The position numbers and the translations under genes are program-made. From Ctenosaura bakeri (taxonomy: Eukaryota > Chordata > Lepidosauria > Squamata > Iguanidae), in the NCBI GenBank assembly GCA_948474755.1, contig CAOLHI010000078.1:682001-746000 (forward strand): 64,000 nt of DNA, written 5' to 3'. The notes beneath the pieces were generated by a model. That model saw only the letters and a program-made list of their open reading frames with translations. It made no database searches and was not told the origin of the DNA. Of the stretch, positions 10,844-23,604 are shown piece after piece. Numbering within the stretch: the stretch's first letter is position 1; the number at the start of each line of letters is the position of its first letter.

Positions 10844-11039
10844 GGGCCTTTCCGCACTACACTTTTATAGTGTTATTGTTCCACTTTCCTATGAAATTCT
10901 GGGGTCTGCAGTTTAGGGAGGGGCATTTAAAATTCTCAGCCAGAGAGTTATTTGGCCTCTGTAAACTACAAACCCCAGAATTCCACAGGCTGCTGAAAGT
11001 GGAATAACAGCACTATAACAGTGTAGAGTGGAAAGGCCC
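10844..11039. mobile_element. Foldback MITE, family H1, copy 5
   Basis: GGGCCTTTCCGCACTACACTTTTATAGTG pairs with CACTATAACAGTGTAGAGTGGAAAGGCCC. The 3-bp duplication is CTA (10841-10843, 11040-11042). Belongs to the subtype with the CAGCCAGAGAG spacer. Confidence 0.88.
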
Positions 11040-12099
11040 CTAGTTAAATCTGACTCTGGCTCTAACAATCCTCCGCCTCTGAACCTGACTATCTATGCTA
11101 ACCACTCCTAAACCCCATTAATCTGTAATCTTGACCAACTACCCTCTTATTCCTGTCATACATCAGCTTTTTTCAAAATCCCCTCATACATTCCATCAAT
11201 CACCACTTATTCTCAACATTTCATTCTCTCACTTCCTCCCAACAGATCCTTGTCTTATAACATCTAACACATAGGCCCTTCCAGCACCCTACCTGATCCT
11301 AGTGGTATCCTGCAAAGATCTAAGTAGAGTCTCTCTCAGGAGGGGAGCACAGCAGGAGCACTCCCCTCTGCACTGGCTGCCTGTGGAAATGCAGGGGGTG
11401 TGATGTGTTCTACCTCCTCTTGCACCATTGCCCCAAGTCATACTGAGTAGTGTGTACATGTGTGCCGGTAAGCTGCATAATCCAATGCTCAAACCAGTAC
11501 ACCACTCTGGCTCTCTAATAATTAGGATATGCTATTTCTGGCATCTAAACAGAAAAATGAACACTGGTTGATGGACTAATCAATTAACAGAGCAATCTGA
11601 TACATGTCTAGTTAGAAGGACACTGAGCTTGAGTAAGTGGAGTTCAGTCCTAGGTAAGACTGTGGCCTAATAAGGGCCTCAGATAGATTTCAATCAAATG
11701 AAGATGGGTGTGGGAGCTGGAAGGCATCTATATGGCCAGGACTCAAACAACTGCATAGTTTGCACTGCAAACCCATGGAAAGCTTGACAGATTTCATGAA
11801 GAGCAGTTGCTCCCTGCTGGAGTCATATCTATCATTAGGCAGACCGTGGCGGCTGTCTCATATGGCAGATGATGGGTGGGAGGGGAGGAGCAGTGAGTCT
11901 CCTCCTCTGTTCCCCTGTGTTGAAGGGCAGAGCTGCCTGTTCTAGTCCAGAGGCCTGCCCTGCCAAACAAACCTCCTTCCCCCAGCTGAGGTGGAGGATG
12001 ATACCCCAATGCTGGAGTAAGTTTCAACTGTGAGTCTGGTCAACTTCTGGAGGTGCAATGGAAGTGCCTCATCCTTTGCCTCGAGTAGTAATATATCTT
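11040..12099. other. Unassigned sequence
   Basis: Includes a C/T-rich tract (11040-11280) and a moderately GC-rich patch (11860-12060). Open frames there are short and lack recognisable motifs. Confidence 0.4.
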
Positions 12100-12760
12100 T
12101 GGTTGCTACTGAAATTTAGTTTATCTGGGTTTAACAGCATGAAGGCTGCTGTTGCCTTTAATTAAACTGCAGTTCTTTTTCTTGAATAACCTACTCCCTG
12201 TCTGATTGTAGCTAATATTAACAGTGCTAATTATTTCTCACATAACGCCTTCTTAGTTTTACCTCCTATTTGTGAGTGCACTGAAAAACCCAGCTGCTGA
12301 AGGCTTGTCTTTTTTCCTCTCAGAATTCCTCCAACACTTCACCTTCCTTAAAATAGTTTGAGATTAACACAAGGTGATATTATTAGATGTAAGCCCTGAT
12401 CCCGTAAGGCTGCTATGCTTAGAATACATTGTCAAACAGCCCACGCTCAGCCCTCTTTAATTCGCTTATTAATGTGGAGCAGTTCACTACAGATCCTCTT
12501 AGTTCAGGCCAAGAATCACCACCAGTTTGGCCGGCAAGAAGACTAGGGAATGTAAAAAACAAGACTGCAAACAAAACCAGTCTGGATGCCATGAGCTGCT
12601 GTCAGGAGGAGAAGTCAGTAGCTAATGCCATTTCTCTGGCATTTCCCAAAATTCTATAAATTATCTCTTGCTGGGGCTTCATCTGTCCCAGCATTGTCGG
12701 TTTGACTCTCCTGGAATGTTCCCTTGGCTATACGTGCATCTGGAAATCAGGATAGGCATG
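12100..12760. other. Repeat-free AT-rich block, possible conserved non-coding sequence
   Basis: Several homeobox-type cores cluster here: TTAATTAAA near 12160, GCTAATATTAAC and GCTAATTATTTC near 12215-12240, and CGCTTATTAATG near 12465. No repeat or coding signal overlaps. Only cross-species comparison can tell whether this is constrained. Confidence 0.2.
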
Positions 12761-13559
12761 TGTTAGCCTCATCGTATTACTGTGCTTAAAATAGCATTGT
12801 AGTGAAGTGGAACACATTTTCCCACCTCGCTTTATAATGCTATCAAAGCCCACCTTTCACCTGGAATCCAACATTTCAGACATTACAACCATCACCCATG
12901 AAAAGGCATTTTTAGAAACTATTAAAACAAGATACTAAATAGCCATACCAAGCCGCTGCATCCTGACTGGGCAGTCTGCAGAAGAGAGAATGCAAACACA
13001 AGCAAGTAGCTTAGGGTGTTAGCGTTTCTGTTGTCAGATATCATTCTGAGAGTTGATTTACGGCTGTGAGCTAGTGTCTATATGGCTACCATGGTGTAAT
13101 TTCAGATAGGTAGCCCTGTTGCTAACCTTTTGCCCTCCCAGAAAGCTGAGTCTGTTGCCAAAGTCTGTGTGAAAGCTGGATATACTGCCTGCCATCCCAG
13201 AAAAATATGTGTGTTGTCCCATTTCTCTTCTTATCTTACTGCCACCAATGAAGTTGAAGACTAAAATGAAGAAAGGAAAGGTTGAGCAAGCAGAAGAGGT
13301 GGCAATGGAGATAGGGGTGGGGATAGAAATAGAGTGAGTGGCTGGGCCACCACTAACCTAACTGTGGAATGCCACCACCCATGACCATATTCTCTTTTTC
13401 TTCTTCCATTGGGTGGCTCAGATGGTGGTGGGGCTCCATTGTTGCAGTGCAGACATGACTTGGAGAATGCTACTGAAAAGACACATGCTTGTACATCTTG
13501 AAGACTTGAAACATTTGCAAATGAACATGTTTGTTCATAGGACCATGAACTGGAACCTA

Positions 13560-13713
13560 GGCCATTTCTGCACTAAACTATTATAGTGCTATTATTCCAC
13601 TTTCAACATGCTATGGAATGTTGACGGGCCCTCCCTAAAGTGCAAACCCCAGGATTCCATGGGATGTTGAAAGTGGAATAATAGCACTATAACAGTCTAG
13701 TGCAGAAATGGCC
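13560..13713. mobile_element. Foldback MITE, family H1, copy 6
   Basis: The TIRs are GGCCATTTCTGCACTAAACTATTATAG and its partner. The 3-bp duplication is CTA (13557-13559, 13714-13716). Nearly palindromic apart from a short central deletion. Confidence 0.9.
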
Positions 13714-15004
13714 CTAGTTCACAGTGGCAGTAGAGGCTTGGGTAGTGATTGGTTGAGTTGATGTGAAAGCTTCAAATGTTCTTTTGTTTAGGTCAGGGCT
13801 ATATAACTTGATGACAACCAATTTTCCTCCTTATGCCATCATGGCAGCCCAAGCTTTCTGCCAAAAACTAGTTGGGAAAAAAAGTCCCAGAAGTGGCTAG
13901 CTTGATATGGGGGCAGTTCTTTGTGGGTGGGTGGGTGGAGGCAGTGTTTATAGATGTCAATGGGGAAACAGCTACTCATGGTGCACCAGGGGTCCCCCTA
14001 AAAAAAAGTGGATATTTGTGGCTTTGAAGGGATTGGGGCCACATTACCCCATTGTCCACACTTTTTCTCACCCTGGCTTAGGGAATGTACAGTTTGTAGT
14101 ACAGAATCTGTGGGGAAAGCAAACATTATCAGTTTGGATGGGATGAAAAATATTTCATGCATGGGCAACTTGGGATAAGTTGTGAGGACATAAAAAAGTG
14201 AAGAAGTGCAAAGCCAACAAGAATGGAAGTTGAATGAAGGTGGGATTATAACTATGAAGAAATTTCATCAACGTCTCATTGACGGTTGAGACAACTGTTC
14301 TCAACATAGCCAGGGTAACCTGTCAAGGATTATTGGGCTCACATGAGAGATGTTGCCTCCAGAACAATTGTATCACAAAGTGTTCTCTTTTCTGTTTCAC
14401 TCTGTGCAAAATGTCTCCACCATCTTCATGAACAATTTGTTCGTTCTTTTTCATTTGTTATGTGTTTGCGCTTAGCTTCACAAATTTAAAAGAACACATC
14501 CAACACTTCTCTAAAATCTACTGGAAGGCCAACATTAAAACCCAAAGATGCTGTAACTAATATGTGGATAGTAAATTCAGAAACAGAATGGGAAAAAATG
14601 GTGTAATTTCCCTCTGTTATTTTCCCAGGGTGATTGCTTACTGCATTTTTCAGGTGACTTTGCTCACCAAAAGAAGCAAAATCTCTCCCAAGATAGAAAT
14701 AGGAAAATGCAGGATTGCTGCACAAGATCTGCTCCTGAGAATCTATTTTATCTTTAGTTTTAAAGTTTAAACATTGTATTAATTTGAAAGATAGTGATTT
14801 TTTTACTTTTTTATTTCTTTTACTTCAGCACTAGATTGAAAGGAAAGCAAACAAACCAAAGTAAGCAGCAACTGGTGCTGGGATTTATGTTTCAAGGATG
14901 AAATATAGATTGAAAGGGCTCAGAACAGAAATCGTTCAATATATCACAACCTTTTAAGTCTAGAGAAGTATGAGAAACATGCAATACTCCAGATGTATTG
15001 TACT
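13714..15004. other. Unassigned sequence
   Basis: Contains a short (GGGT)n patch at about 13926-13940. The open frame at 13907-14146 is low-complexity and has no motif I recognise. Confidence 0.4.
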
Positions 15005-15090
15005 TCATTCACATCAGCCCCAGTGATGGCAGAGATAATGGGGGCTGCAATCCAAAAACATCAGGAGGGCTATTGGTTTCCTGCCCACAT
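15005..15090 (+). repeat. Dispersed repeat remnant
   Basis: CAGCCCCAGTGATGGCAGAGATAATGGGGGCTGCAATCCAAAAACATCAGGAGGGC is a copy of a widespread reptile unit whose less-decayed form reads TAGTCCAACAACATCTGGAGGGC. The family name is not known to me. Confidence 0.5.
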
Positions 15091-16458
15091 CTTAAACGAT
15101 GAGTAAAGAGCAGAATAGAAGCTTCAGTAAAAAATATCTTCCCTACAGATTAAGCAAAATTCAGATTTGAAATAAAATGGGCTTTACCTGGCATTAAAAG
15201 AACATCACAGTGCCTCTTGAACAAGAATCCATTATTGCTTTGTGGTTTCCTTCAGACAAACCCTTCAGGAGACAGTGATGATAAAAAATATGATTATGCA
15301 TGCAAAATCAACAACACACAGAAGCAAACATAACCCTATTTCATGTGTTGAAGTGCTTTCGATTAAATCTGCCAGGAAGAGTTTGAGATCTTCCCAGTAT
15401 TATCATATAACAAATAGTCTCAATGCTTGCTGAATTCCCTATTGCCCAGGATACCCTTACCAACCAATTGCACTATGAATCTTTTCAATGAAAGTTTTAA
15501 GAAAAAGAAAAGAAAGGTTTAATTCAAGTAGGCCAAGGGCTCGGCATGGGCTAGGTGGGCATAGCAAGCTATTGTTCTTCCTACATCTATTAGACATATG
15601 TATTGTAGGAGTGAGGACCATTACAAGACCTTCTCTTCCATTTCAAAGTCTGTTCTTTCTTTTTCCTCCCAGAATTTTTTTGGTTCAAAAGCAGAGAACA
15701 TGGTTAGGAACCTCTACGGTAAGCATGGGTTAAGAGCATTCAGTCTGCAGATTTTTAAATTGCAGCTTTTGTTAATCCCCTGCCATCAGCTATGCTGTGA
15801 GATGGCTTCTGGGAGCTCAAGTCCAGCTGTTTGGAGGCCAAACATTCACTACTGCTAAAGGGGTGTGTGTGTTGAAACATATCTATACCTCAGTGGCAGA
15901 CCATAGGCTTTGTGTGCAGAAGGGCCCAAAAGAAGTCCCTGGCATTTCCTGTTAATAGCATGAGGGAACAGGAGCCATTCTTCCACTCCATGGGCCACAG
16001 AAGAATGTTCAGAAGTCAGGTTACCTCACTACCAGTTTTGCTTTTGGGCTGAAAACTGCTACTTTTTCTAGGTTTGGAGGTACTGGGGATAAATCAAACT
16101 AACCTACTGTGTTTTTGTGGTGCTTTGAGCAATCTTCAGCCATTTGGGCACAATTTCTTCACCAAGAAGATTGTTTTTTTGTTTTTTTTTTAAAAAACAG
16201 GGTGGGGCATTCTGAGGGGACTTGAGGAACTGCATAAAGATGGTTGTGGCAGCATATGGGCTGTATTTTCCCATCCCTGAAGTAAAAGATGAAGAATTCC
16301 TGTCCTAAATGAGAAACCGGTCAGAAGGGAAAGAATATTTGTATTAAGGGAGGGACTCTGTATGTAAGGTCTTCCTTCCATGTCAAACTTTCTCTTCCTT
16401 TCCCCTTGGGCATAGTCCTCTAATGTAGCCAGGGGAGGTATCCTTAAATAGGTCTGCT
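15091..16458. other. Unassigned sequence
   Basis: Poly-T near 16172-16190 and a few short open frames; no support for exons. Confidence 0.4.
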
Positions 16459-16915
16459 TTGGTCAAGCTGGAACATGTCCAGAGGAAGGCAACCAAAATG
16501 GGGAAGGGTGTGGAAGCCATGCCCTGTGAGGAGTGGCTTAGGGAGCTGGGTATATTTAGTCTGCAGAAGAGAAGGTTAAGGGGGGACATGATAACCATGT
16601 TTAAATATTTGAAGGGATGTCATGTCAAGGAGGGAGCTGGCTTGTTTTCCACTGCTCCAGAGACTAGGACAAGGAACAATGGATTCAAGCTGCAGGAAAG
16701 GAGATTCCACCTGAACCTCAGGAAGAACTTCCTGATGGTCAGAGCTGTCTGGCAGTGGAATATGCTGCCTCGGAGGGTGGTGGAATCTCCTTCTTTGGAG
16801 GTTTTTAAACAGAGGCTGGATGGCCATCTGTTGGAAGTGCTTTAGTGTGTGTTCCTGCATGGCAGGGGGTTGGACTCGATGGTCCCTGTGGTCTCTTCCA
16901 ACTCTATGAGTCTAT
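16459..16915 (+). mobile_element. CR1 LINE 3' end
   Basis: A 128-codon frame (16459-16845) encodes the C-terminal end of CR1 ORF2p, recognised by [30 protein letters not shown] and [15 protein letters not shown]. The characteristic CR1 3' end follows (GGCAGGGGGTTGGACTCGATGG...CTTCCAACTCTATGAGTCTAT), ending in the short ATTCTATG-like repeats typical of CR1. 5' truncation is the norm for CR1 copies. The frame is intact but lacks the RT and endonuclease domains. Confidence 0.92.
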
Positions 16916-18144
16916 ATTGTAATACTGATCCTCCTTACAAAGGGAGTACATGATGAGACAGAACCTACATATCTGGCTGGCTGGCTGAGAGCCAACAAAG
17001 CCAAAAAGAGAAGATCTGGGCTGGTGTCCCAAGACATTTTGCTGCATCAGGTGAAGGACAACTCCCTTCATCACCACAGATTTGCCCCTGACTTGTTGTG
17101 CATTATTTTTTCCACCCCCTTACTGCAGGCAGTTCCCAGTTCTCTATCACATTCTATCTCTGCTGACACACATTTTCTACATTACATAGTACTATACCAT
17201 GCCTGTAGAAATGAGTGCATTCCTGACCTAATTTTAGATCCATTCAGATGTTGTGAGGTTTAAAAGGTCAAGCATGGTTTTATGCATCTCTGTATTTCTC
17301 TGCTACATACTCCCTTCTTTCTCATTCTCTTCTTCAAGGGAACACCAACATTGTGCTATAGATCAGAAGTACTTCCAGACTAAGTTTTTATTGTACAATT
17401 ACCTTGCCTTCTTCATAGAACTGTATGGAGTGGGGGAGGTCCAGGCCACAGTATCTTCCCATCAATTCATTCTGTCTTTTTCTCTAACCAGAGAAAATCC
17501 TTTCAGGAGCAAAAAGGCAGAACATCTCCTGATGTCTCTTAATATGAAGCTTTAGGAACTGCCTGTCTGGAAGCACCGGGAGAGTTAGGTTGTAAATATC
17601 TAGCTGCAAGTGAGAACCAAAAAGGCTATCAAGCAGGAGATCCATCAATCATGGGGTGGTGGTGGTCTTCCACTTTAATAGGAGAAGCAGCTCTTTGGAG
17701 AAGGGTGCCTAAGCTGTACCTTTCTTGTAATTAATTTGGGGTCTTGGTTGAAAGAGTAAAATCTGCCCTTAGACATGGAGCATTAAAATCATAAATGCTT
17801 CCATAAAATCTCTATGTTCTCTACTTTGGGTGTAATAGGAACACAAGGGGAGTGATTTAATGGGGGGAAACGATGCTTGTGAGAATTAAAGGCCTTGAAC
17901 TAAAATGAAAGCATCCCCTACAGCTGCTTTAAAGTGCTAGAATACAGAGATTTAATTGTGGATTTTCCGGGTGACATCTGCTTTGACCCTCCTCATGAAT
18001 TCAATGTGAATCCCAAAGAAACTTCTATGGGCTTAGGCTACATGACAGTTGTCCAGGATTCTGTTCCCACAGGGGCAAAAGAGATGTTGTAGGAGATATA
18101 CAGGCGGAATAGGAGTGCAATACAACCCCCTAACATATGAGAAA
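16916..18144. other. Unassigned sequence
   Basis: A short (CTGG)n run at about 16972-16988; otherwise unique-looking, with no exon-like structure. Confidence 0.4.
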
Positions 18145-18225
18145 CTTATGTTTGAACCACAACTCCCCCAATTCCCCAATGGCTGGTCTGACAGGGAATC
18201 CTGGGAATTGTAGTCCAGAAAGGGA
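18145..18225 (+). repeat. Dispersed repeat remnant (GGGAATTGTAGTCCA type)
   Basis: CCACAACTCCCCCAATTCC pairs imperfectly with GGGAATCCTGGGAATTGTAGTCC, so this is a small foldback unit, also seen at 21353-21430. Confidence 0.5.
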
Positions 18226-18867
18226 ATGTTTTCAGTGTTTTCCCTCTTACCTGCCTATGTTCAACTGACATTAGGAGACATGAGAGATAACACAAAGCCA
18301 TTATAACTGGAAGTCATTGATAGCTTTACCTTCCATGAATTTGTCTTTTAAAGTCATCCAAGTTGGTAGATGCCATTACAACCTGTGGTAGTGAATTTTA
18401 TGGTATCACCCTGCCTGCTTCACTGTAGATGGAGCACACAGATCCTGCTAACAATAGGCAGGTAGGGTGAGCAGATTTAACTTCAGTTTGTTCTAGTTTA
18501 CTTTTACCCAAAAGGGTTGCCTTTGTTCATAATGTGATGATAATGTATGGCCATCAGATCAAGTATAAATTCTACAAGTATATTCTTTTCCCTCAGAGAT
18601 AGGATAACTGCTGTTCATAGGCACTCATGTGGACATAATCCCTACTCTGGTTACATAAAAGATTAAACAGATATTATATAATCTGGAAAATTAGTCTGTT
18701 GGATAGCTTTAAACCTTTCAGCCCCCCATTCTTTAGGAAACTAAGTGATACACAACCCAAAGTATTATGAACTCGAATTATGCAACCCTGTGATGTCAGA
18801 CTGATCTAGCAGTGGCATTTTCTCAAGGCAGATGAATGCCTGTAGTAATATTATCCCCCAATTGTAG

Positions 18868-18965
18868 CTAGCATAGTATAGCAGTTGAGAGCATGTTTTC
18901 TGAGCTAGGGTGTCTTCAGTATGAATCTCAAATGTGCCACAAATGCGCCTGGGTGGGTTTGTAAA
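18868..18965 (+). mobile_element. tRNA-derived SINE head, degenerate
   Basis: AGCATAGTATAGCAGTTGAGAGCAT resembles a SINE A-box region, and CAGTATGAATCTCAAATG sits at the B-box distance. CCTGGGTGGGT follows, as in the SINE at 8118. The 3' body is replaced by a TG-rich stretch. Confidence 0.5.
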
Positions 18966-18979
18966 GGCCAGTGTGCTAT

Positions 18980-19001
18980 TACTTTTGTGTGTGTGTGTGA
19001 G
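18980..19001. repeat. (TG)n microsatellite
   Basis: Short TG dinucleotide run. Confidence 0.8.
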
Positions 19002-19439
19002 ACCGTAAAACAAATTCCCAGAGTGTCATATAAAATCAGTTAAAAACATAATGATATAGCTTTAAAAATCAAAACGATGAATCTTAAGACCTTCAGCCCA
19101 TATAAGACCCCAACTATAGAAATACCAGCACGTCAAAAAACAATTGTTGTAGCAGGAATTTTTTAAAAATTAAGTACGAGAGCTGAAGTCATCACCAAAT
19201 CCATAGAAATTAAAATAACAAGATGTTTAAAAGTCTGGGTAAATATAACAGATACTGGTGCGTCATTTTATTGTGGCTTCAGTTACTTCTTGTTTCTTTA
19301 CCCCAGTTATCAAAAGATCATCCACATACTGTAATAGAACAACTCCCTGGGGGACTGGGAATTTTTCCAAAACCTGCTCCAATACTGAATTTGTACACAC
19401 ATTTAAAGGTTGCTAGTATTACTATTGATTTTTATAAGC

Positions 19440-20110
19440 ATTTTTCTTAAAGCCGGTGTCCCCACTTGCCTGCAGGCATGTTTGCAGGCTGTGAAGAACT
19501 GTAGAACAGCAGTGAGCCACTATTTTGCCTTTTGGTATGTTCTTCACGGGAGTCTGCATGCTGTTTCATGCAGAGGAGGCCAGGCTGGCCAAGAATCTGA
19601 CATCAAAGCTGTAGGCTTCACTCTGGCCCACTTGGAGAGCATATAAAGGCTGCCCTGGAAGTCTTCCCCATTTTCAGGTTTCCTGGTCCCCCACCCTCTC
19701 TAGTTTAATTTGTTGTACACCATTTTGTTTTACCAAGTGTCATGGCTTTAGCAGATTTCATGGGCCAAGATCTAGTTTAGGCTAGATAATATGCACAATG
19801 AGCTCTTTGTAGTCTATTGGGAGGTCCCTCAAGGGATTTTGGAGATGCAGGCACCGGACCCAGTTCAGGCTATGGGCCTATGTGGATTTCTCAACTGCCA
19901 CTCTGCTGATGCCCTCTGGAATTTGGGCCAGGGGATGGGTTGATCAGATGGTACGCAGGTCATCTAATATCTGCATCTCTGCCTCTTGCCAAACCAGCAC
20001 CACACAGTTTTAATAAAGTTTAATCCTTGTTACCTCCTGTCCAGCATTACGTGCATTTCTTGGGGTTGCTTCCTCTTGTGCCAGCCTCTCAATGCTAGGT
20101 CCGCACAGTC
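19440..20110 (+). mobile_element. LTR-like unit (family C), low certainty
   Basis: TATAAAGG (19642-19649) and AATAAA (20012-20017) lie about 370 bp apart with a GC-richer body than the flanks, as in an LTR. The terminal dinucleotides and target duplication could not be placed. There is no coding region. Confidence 0.3.
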
Positions 20111-21025
20111 TCAGCTCAAGATCCACTGATGCAATCATTCTAACATCTCTCAGAAGTTGCAGAAAGGAATAACTGTGGGTGTTATTGTCTGGAACAGAAA
20201 TATTACAGCTGAAGGCTGCTAGTACCACTATTCACTTTGAGAAATTATTCTTTACTTCAACTTTTGTTTCAGGCAAAGCTGAAATAAAAAACAGTTTTAA
20301 CAGAAATTGTAATGATTTCCCATCCCTTTTTTATTGTTGCTTTCTGCATTTTCTACCACAGTAAGTCACGTGTCATTAATCTGCTAGATGCAGGTGCTCC
20401 TATTCCACTGGTTTTTGACAGACACCCCTACTCATATTTGCACAATGACCTTTAGTTAACACCACATTTCATTCAGATATGAATGCCTGATTAAAAAAGC
20501 AAAATCACCCCACTGATGAGATGAATATTACTGTACTCTAGCAATGCTGGTGAAGTTAGTTTGATCTGCATCTGTGCAGACAACATTCAAAGTAGGCAAA
20601 GCTGGTTGCCCCACATTTACTATATATACTATGTGTGTGTGTTAGAAAGAAAATAAACAAGTCTATTAAAATCAAAAACTTATGTTTAAAATACATGTAA
20701 AACATAATTTAAAAAAGTAAAAAGTCAGAACACTCCATTAAAAGGACCTTCTTCCACAAGGAGCTAAGAGCCGAAGGCTGGCAGAAGGAGAACAAGGAGA
20801 AGATGAACCAAACTTCCTATGGGCTTGTGTCACAGCCGAGGAGCAGCTGTGAAAAAGTCTCTCTCCTATGTCCTTAACAAATGTGCCTTTGGAAATGGTA
20901 GGACAGAGGGAGACCCCTCCTCTGAAAATCTTAACATTTGGGCAAAAACACATTTCAGTCCAGTGGTGGGAATTGTGTGGCTCTCTGCACAGTTGTTATT
21001 GGTCTAAAGTTTGCCCAAAGGCTAA
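20111..21025. other. Unassigned sequence
   Basis: A TG run lies near 20632-20642. No other structure recognised. Confidence 0.4.
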
Positions 21026-21211
21026 GGCCATTTCCTCACTAGCCTATCATAGTGCTATTATTCCACTTTCAACATCCAATGGAATCCTGAGGTTTGCAGT
21101 TTAGGGAGGGGCCTTTGAGTTTAAGCCCCTCCCTAAACTGCAAACCCCAGGATTCCATAGGATGTTGAAAGTGGAATAATAATGCTATAACAGACTAGTG
21201 AGGAAATGGCC
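21026..21211. mobile_element. Foldback MITE, family H1, copy 7
   Basis: A full-length palindrome from GGCCATTTCCTCACTAGCC to its mirrored partner ending GAGGAAATGGCC. The centre reads GGGAGGGGCC...GCCCCTCCC. The left flank is TAA and the right CAG, so no duplication is retained. Confidence 0.9.
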
Positions 21212-21352
21212 CAGGAATGCTGTGTGTTGCAATTCAAAAACATCTAGGTGGGGTTATACAAACCCTACCTTTGTTTTGGTCAGTGAGGAAAAAAAACATA
21301 AAAATTGCATGTGTTCAATATGTATACAAAATATATAAAAAGTTACTTTTGG

Positions 21353-21430
21353 GGCCACAACTCCTAGCATCCTCCAGCCATGGCCACTGGACTTGCTGAC
21401 TGGGGAAGTCTAGAAGCTATAGTCCAAAAC
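21353..21430 (+). repeat. Dispersed foldback remnant
   Basis: CACAACTCCTAGCATCC opposite AGTCTAGAAGCTATAGTCC; the same unit type as 18145-18225. Confidence 0.45.
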
Positions 21431-22305
21431 AAGGGAGAAACTTTTGTGAGCTCAACAATTTGTAATGTACTTTCGAAGACATGCAAATTTCCTTGCAAGA
21501 ATGAAAAGCAAAGTCTTATAACCTGTTATGAACCACAGGGCATGTACATGAGTAGAGAAATACAAGAGACTCAAGAGGGAGAAATTTCCACATTCCTACA
21601 TGTGAAGTCTTTGTCTGGAGTTCTCCCTTTGCTGTAGATAACCTATCTATCCAGTGCCACTCAGTCACCCTATCCAATCTCACAGGGTTGAAGCTAGGAA
21701 CCTGGGTCACACAGACAGTTGGCTAATATTTCATAGTGCTGACTCTATCACTCTCATTTTTTAAATCTTTTTTTCTGCTTTAGAAATATTTTTAAATGAT
21801 TCAAAAACGGTGGTGTTATTGGGACCAATTTAAATCTGATGTCAATAAGGTGCACTTAGCATGCTGACTGGGAAGAATGATCGATGTGCCAGGCACTATG
21901 GTAATTTAAAGTGCTTTGTGTGTTGCCACCTTCATAGTACGAAAGGTTTGCCACTATGTTCTCTGTAATTTATTTGGAAAAGCAAGAAGTCTACTCACAA
22001 AAGTGGCACAGATGTCAAAGAAGGTGTTTAACAACTGTCTGGTTTAGTTTTTGACATCAAATTAACACTTGATAGCAAACTGCTCAGCAGCAATCTTTTA
22101 AAAGTTCAGGGCTGCAAGCTGAGTTGCGATAAATCAAGCTTGATTGTTGGAAGTCCAATTTTGTGGACACCCACACTGACTGCTCTTAGCACAGAACTAC
22201 GGAGGAGTTGCTTACATCAGCTACTTCACACAAACTGTTTTCAGCAGCAAGATTTCACTGAAGTGAAAATAAAGTGGCTGTGTGTTGTACTTCACAGAGG
22301 ACAGT
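21431..22305. other. Unassigned sequence
   Basis: No repeat family or coding feature recognised. Confidence 0.4.
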
Positions 22306-22485
22306 TGCCATTTCCGCACGAGTCTGTTATAGTGCGATGATTTCACTTTCAACCTCCTATAGAATCCTGGGGTTTGCAGTTTCAGGAGGGGCCAGCTGGT
22401 CCCTCCCGAAACTGCAAACCCCAGGATTCCATAGGAGGTTGAAAATGGAATCATCGCACTATAACAGACTCGTGCGGAAATGGCC
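22306..22485. mobile_element. Foldback MITE, family H1, copy 8 (near-perfect palindrome)
   Basis: The two ~85-base halves are almost exact reverse complements: GCCATTTCCGCACGAGTCTG with CAGACTCGTGCGGAAATGGC, and CAACCTCCTATAGAATCC with GGATTCCATAGGAGGTTG. The centre is CCAGCTGG. High arm identity suggests a younger insertion than most copies here. Confidence 0.92.
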
Positions 22486-23118
22486 TCTGTTTTGAGGTAC
22501 TCTTTTTGGTGGCTTGTCTAGCCCAGGTCCTACTGAAAGTTAAAGCATTGTAAAGAAGTGTGTGCAAAGGGCTGAGAGTTGCCCAGCACCTGTTAGCACC
22601 TGGGCAGCAGACTGAGCAGAAACACAGGTGACCTGCTGCTTCTTTTCCTCATTCCTGTTGTGACAGTTCAGTCACAGATAAGTTCTCACTGCATGCATAC
22701 ATTCCGTGGCTGTATCTCTGATGATTACTACAGTTTTAGGGGGGAGTTACTGCAATGTTCAAAGTGTGCCCATTCCCTTCTTTAATTTTTACCCCAATTC
22801 CTTTACCAAAGGGTTCAGATCAGTCTGCCTATAAAATGGAGGCACTCATCTCTACCATAGTCAGCAGCTAGGCACCAAACCAGATAGTGTACAAGGCTAG
22901 AAGTGCTTCGTTTTGGCAATATGTGCCTTCATAGCATTCCATGGGTCCTGATAGCAATGTTCTATTTTGTGGCTTTAGTTTCTTCACAAGATCCTACACT
23001 TGTGGTGGCTGAGAAGGTCTGCAGGCAATAAAAGCTAGACTATGTGTGTGAAGAGGAGATTTACTGATCGTTAGGTTGTTTGCATTTGGGTCTGTTAGTT
23101 ACATAGTTATAATGACAT

Positions 23119-23604
23119 GGGCCCTTTCCACACAGGGGTTAAAAAATTCCACACAGGGGTTAAAAAAAGGAGGCCGTCTACACCGTAAAGTGGATTGGGG
23201 CGGACTACTTTTGCATAGTTCCACACCCCAATCCGTGCAGGAGCGACCGGAAGTGGCACCGCCGCGTGCTTTTCATGAGGTATTTAAAAAGCACAGGGTG
23301 TGCAGCTGCGTGCAGCCCCATGCAGCCCCATCGCAGCACCCGGTGTAGATTTGCAGGCGTGCACAAGTGCGCACCTGCAGACCTACCAGAGGACGGGCTT
23401 CTGGCTGGTGAGCTTCTCCGGTTGGTGGAGAGCCTCCGCCAGCCGGGAGCCGCCATTTTGGACACCGCAGGATGCCGCGGGATGCTGACGAGTGTGGAAC
23501 AGCGAACTCGCGCTGCTCCACATGGCGACGGACTTACCCGGTTGCAGGTAAGCTCCGTTTTAGCGTGTTTTCGCCTGTTTCTTCCTCCGCATGTGGAAAG
23601 GGCC
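23119..23604 (+). mobile_element. Harbinger-like MITE, long family H3, copy 1
   Basis: TIR GGGCCCTTTCCACAC / ATGTGGAAAGGGCC. The interior matches 47310-47763 and 55829-56283 in the same orientation: GGCGGACTACTTTTG, GGAGCGACCGGAA, TTTGCAGGCG, GGCGAGCTTCTCCGG-like and a GCCGCCATTTTGGACACC block. GC-rich and CpG-containing, non-coding. Confidence 0.88.
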
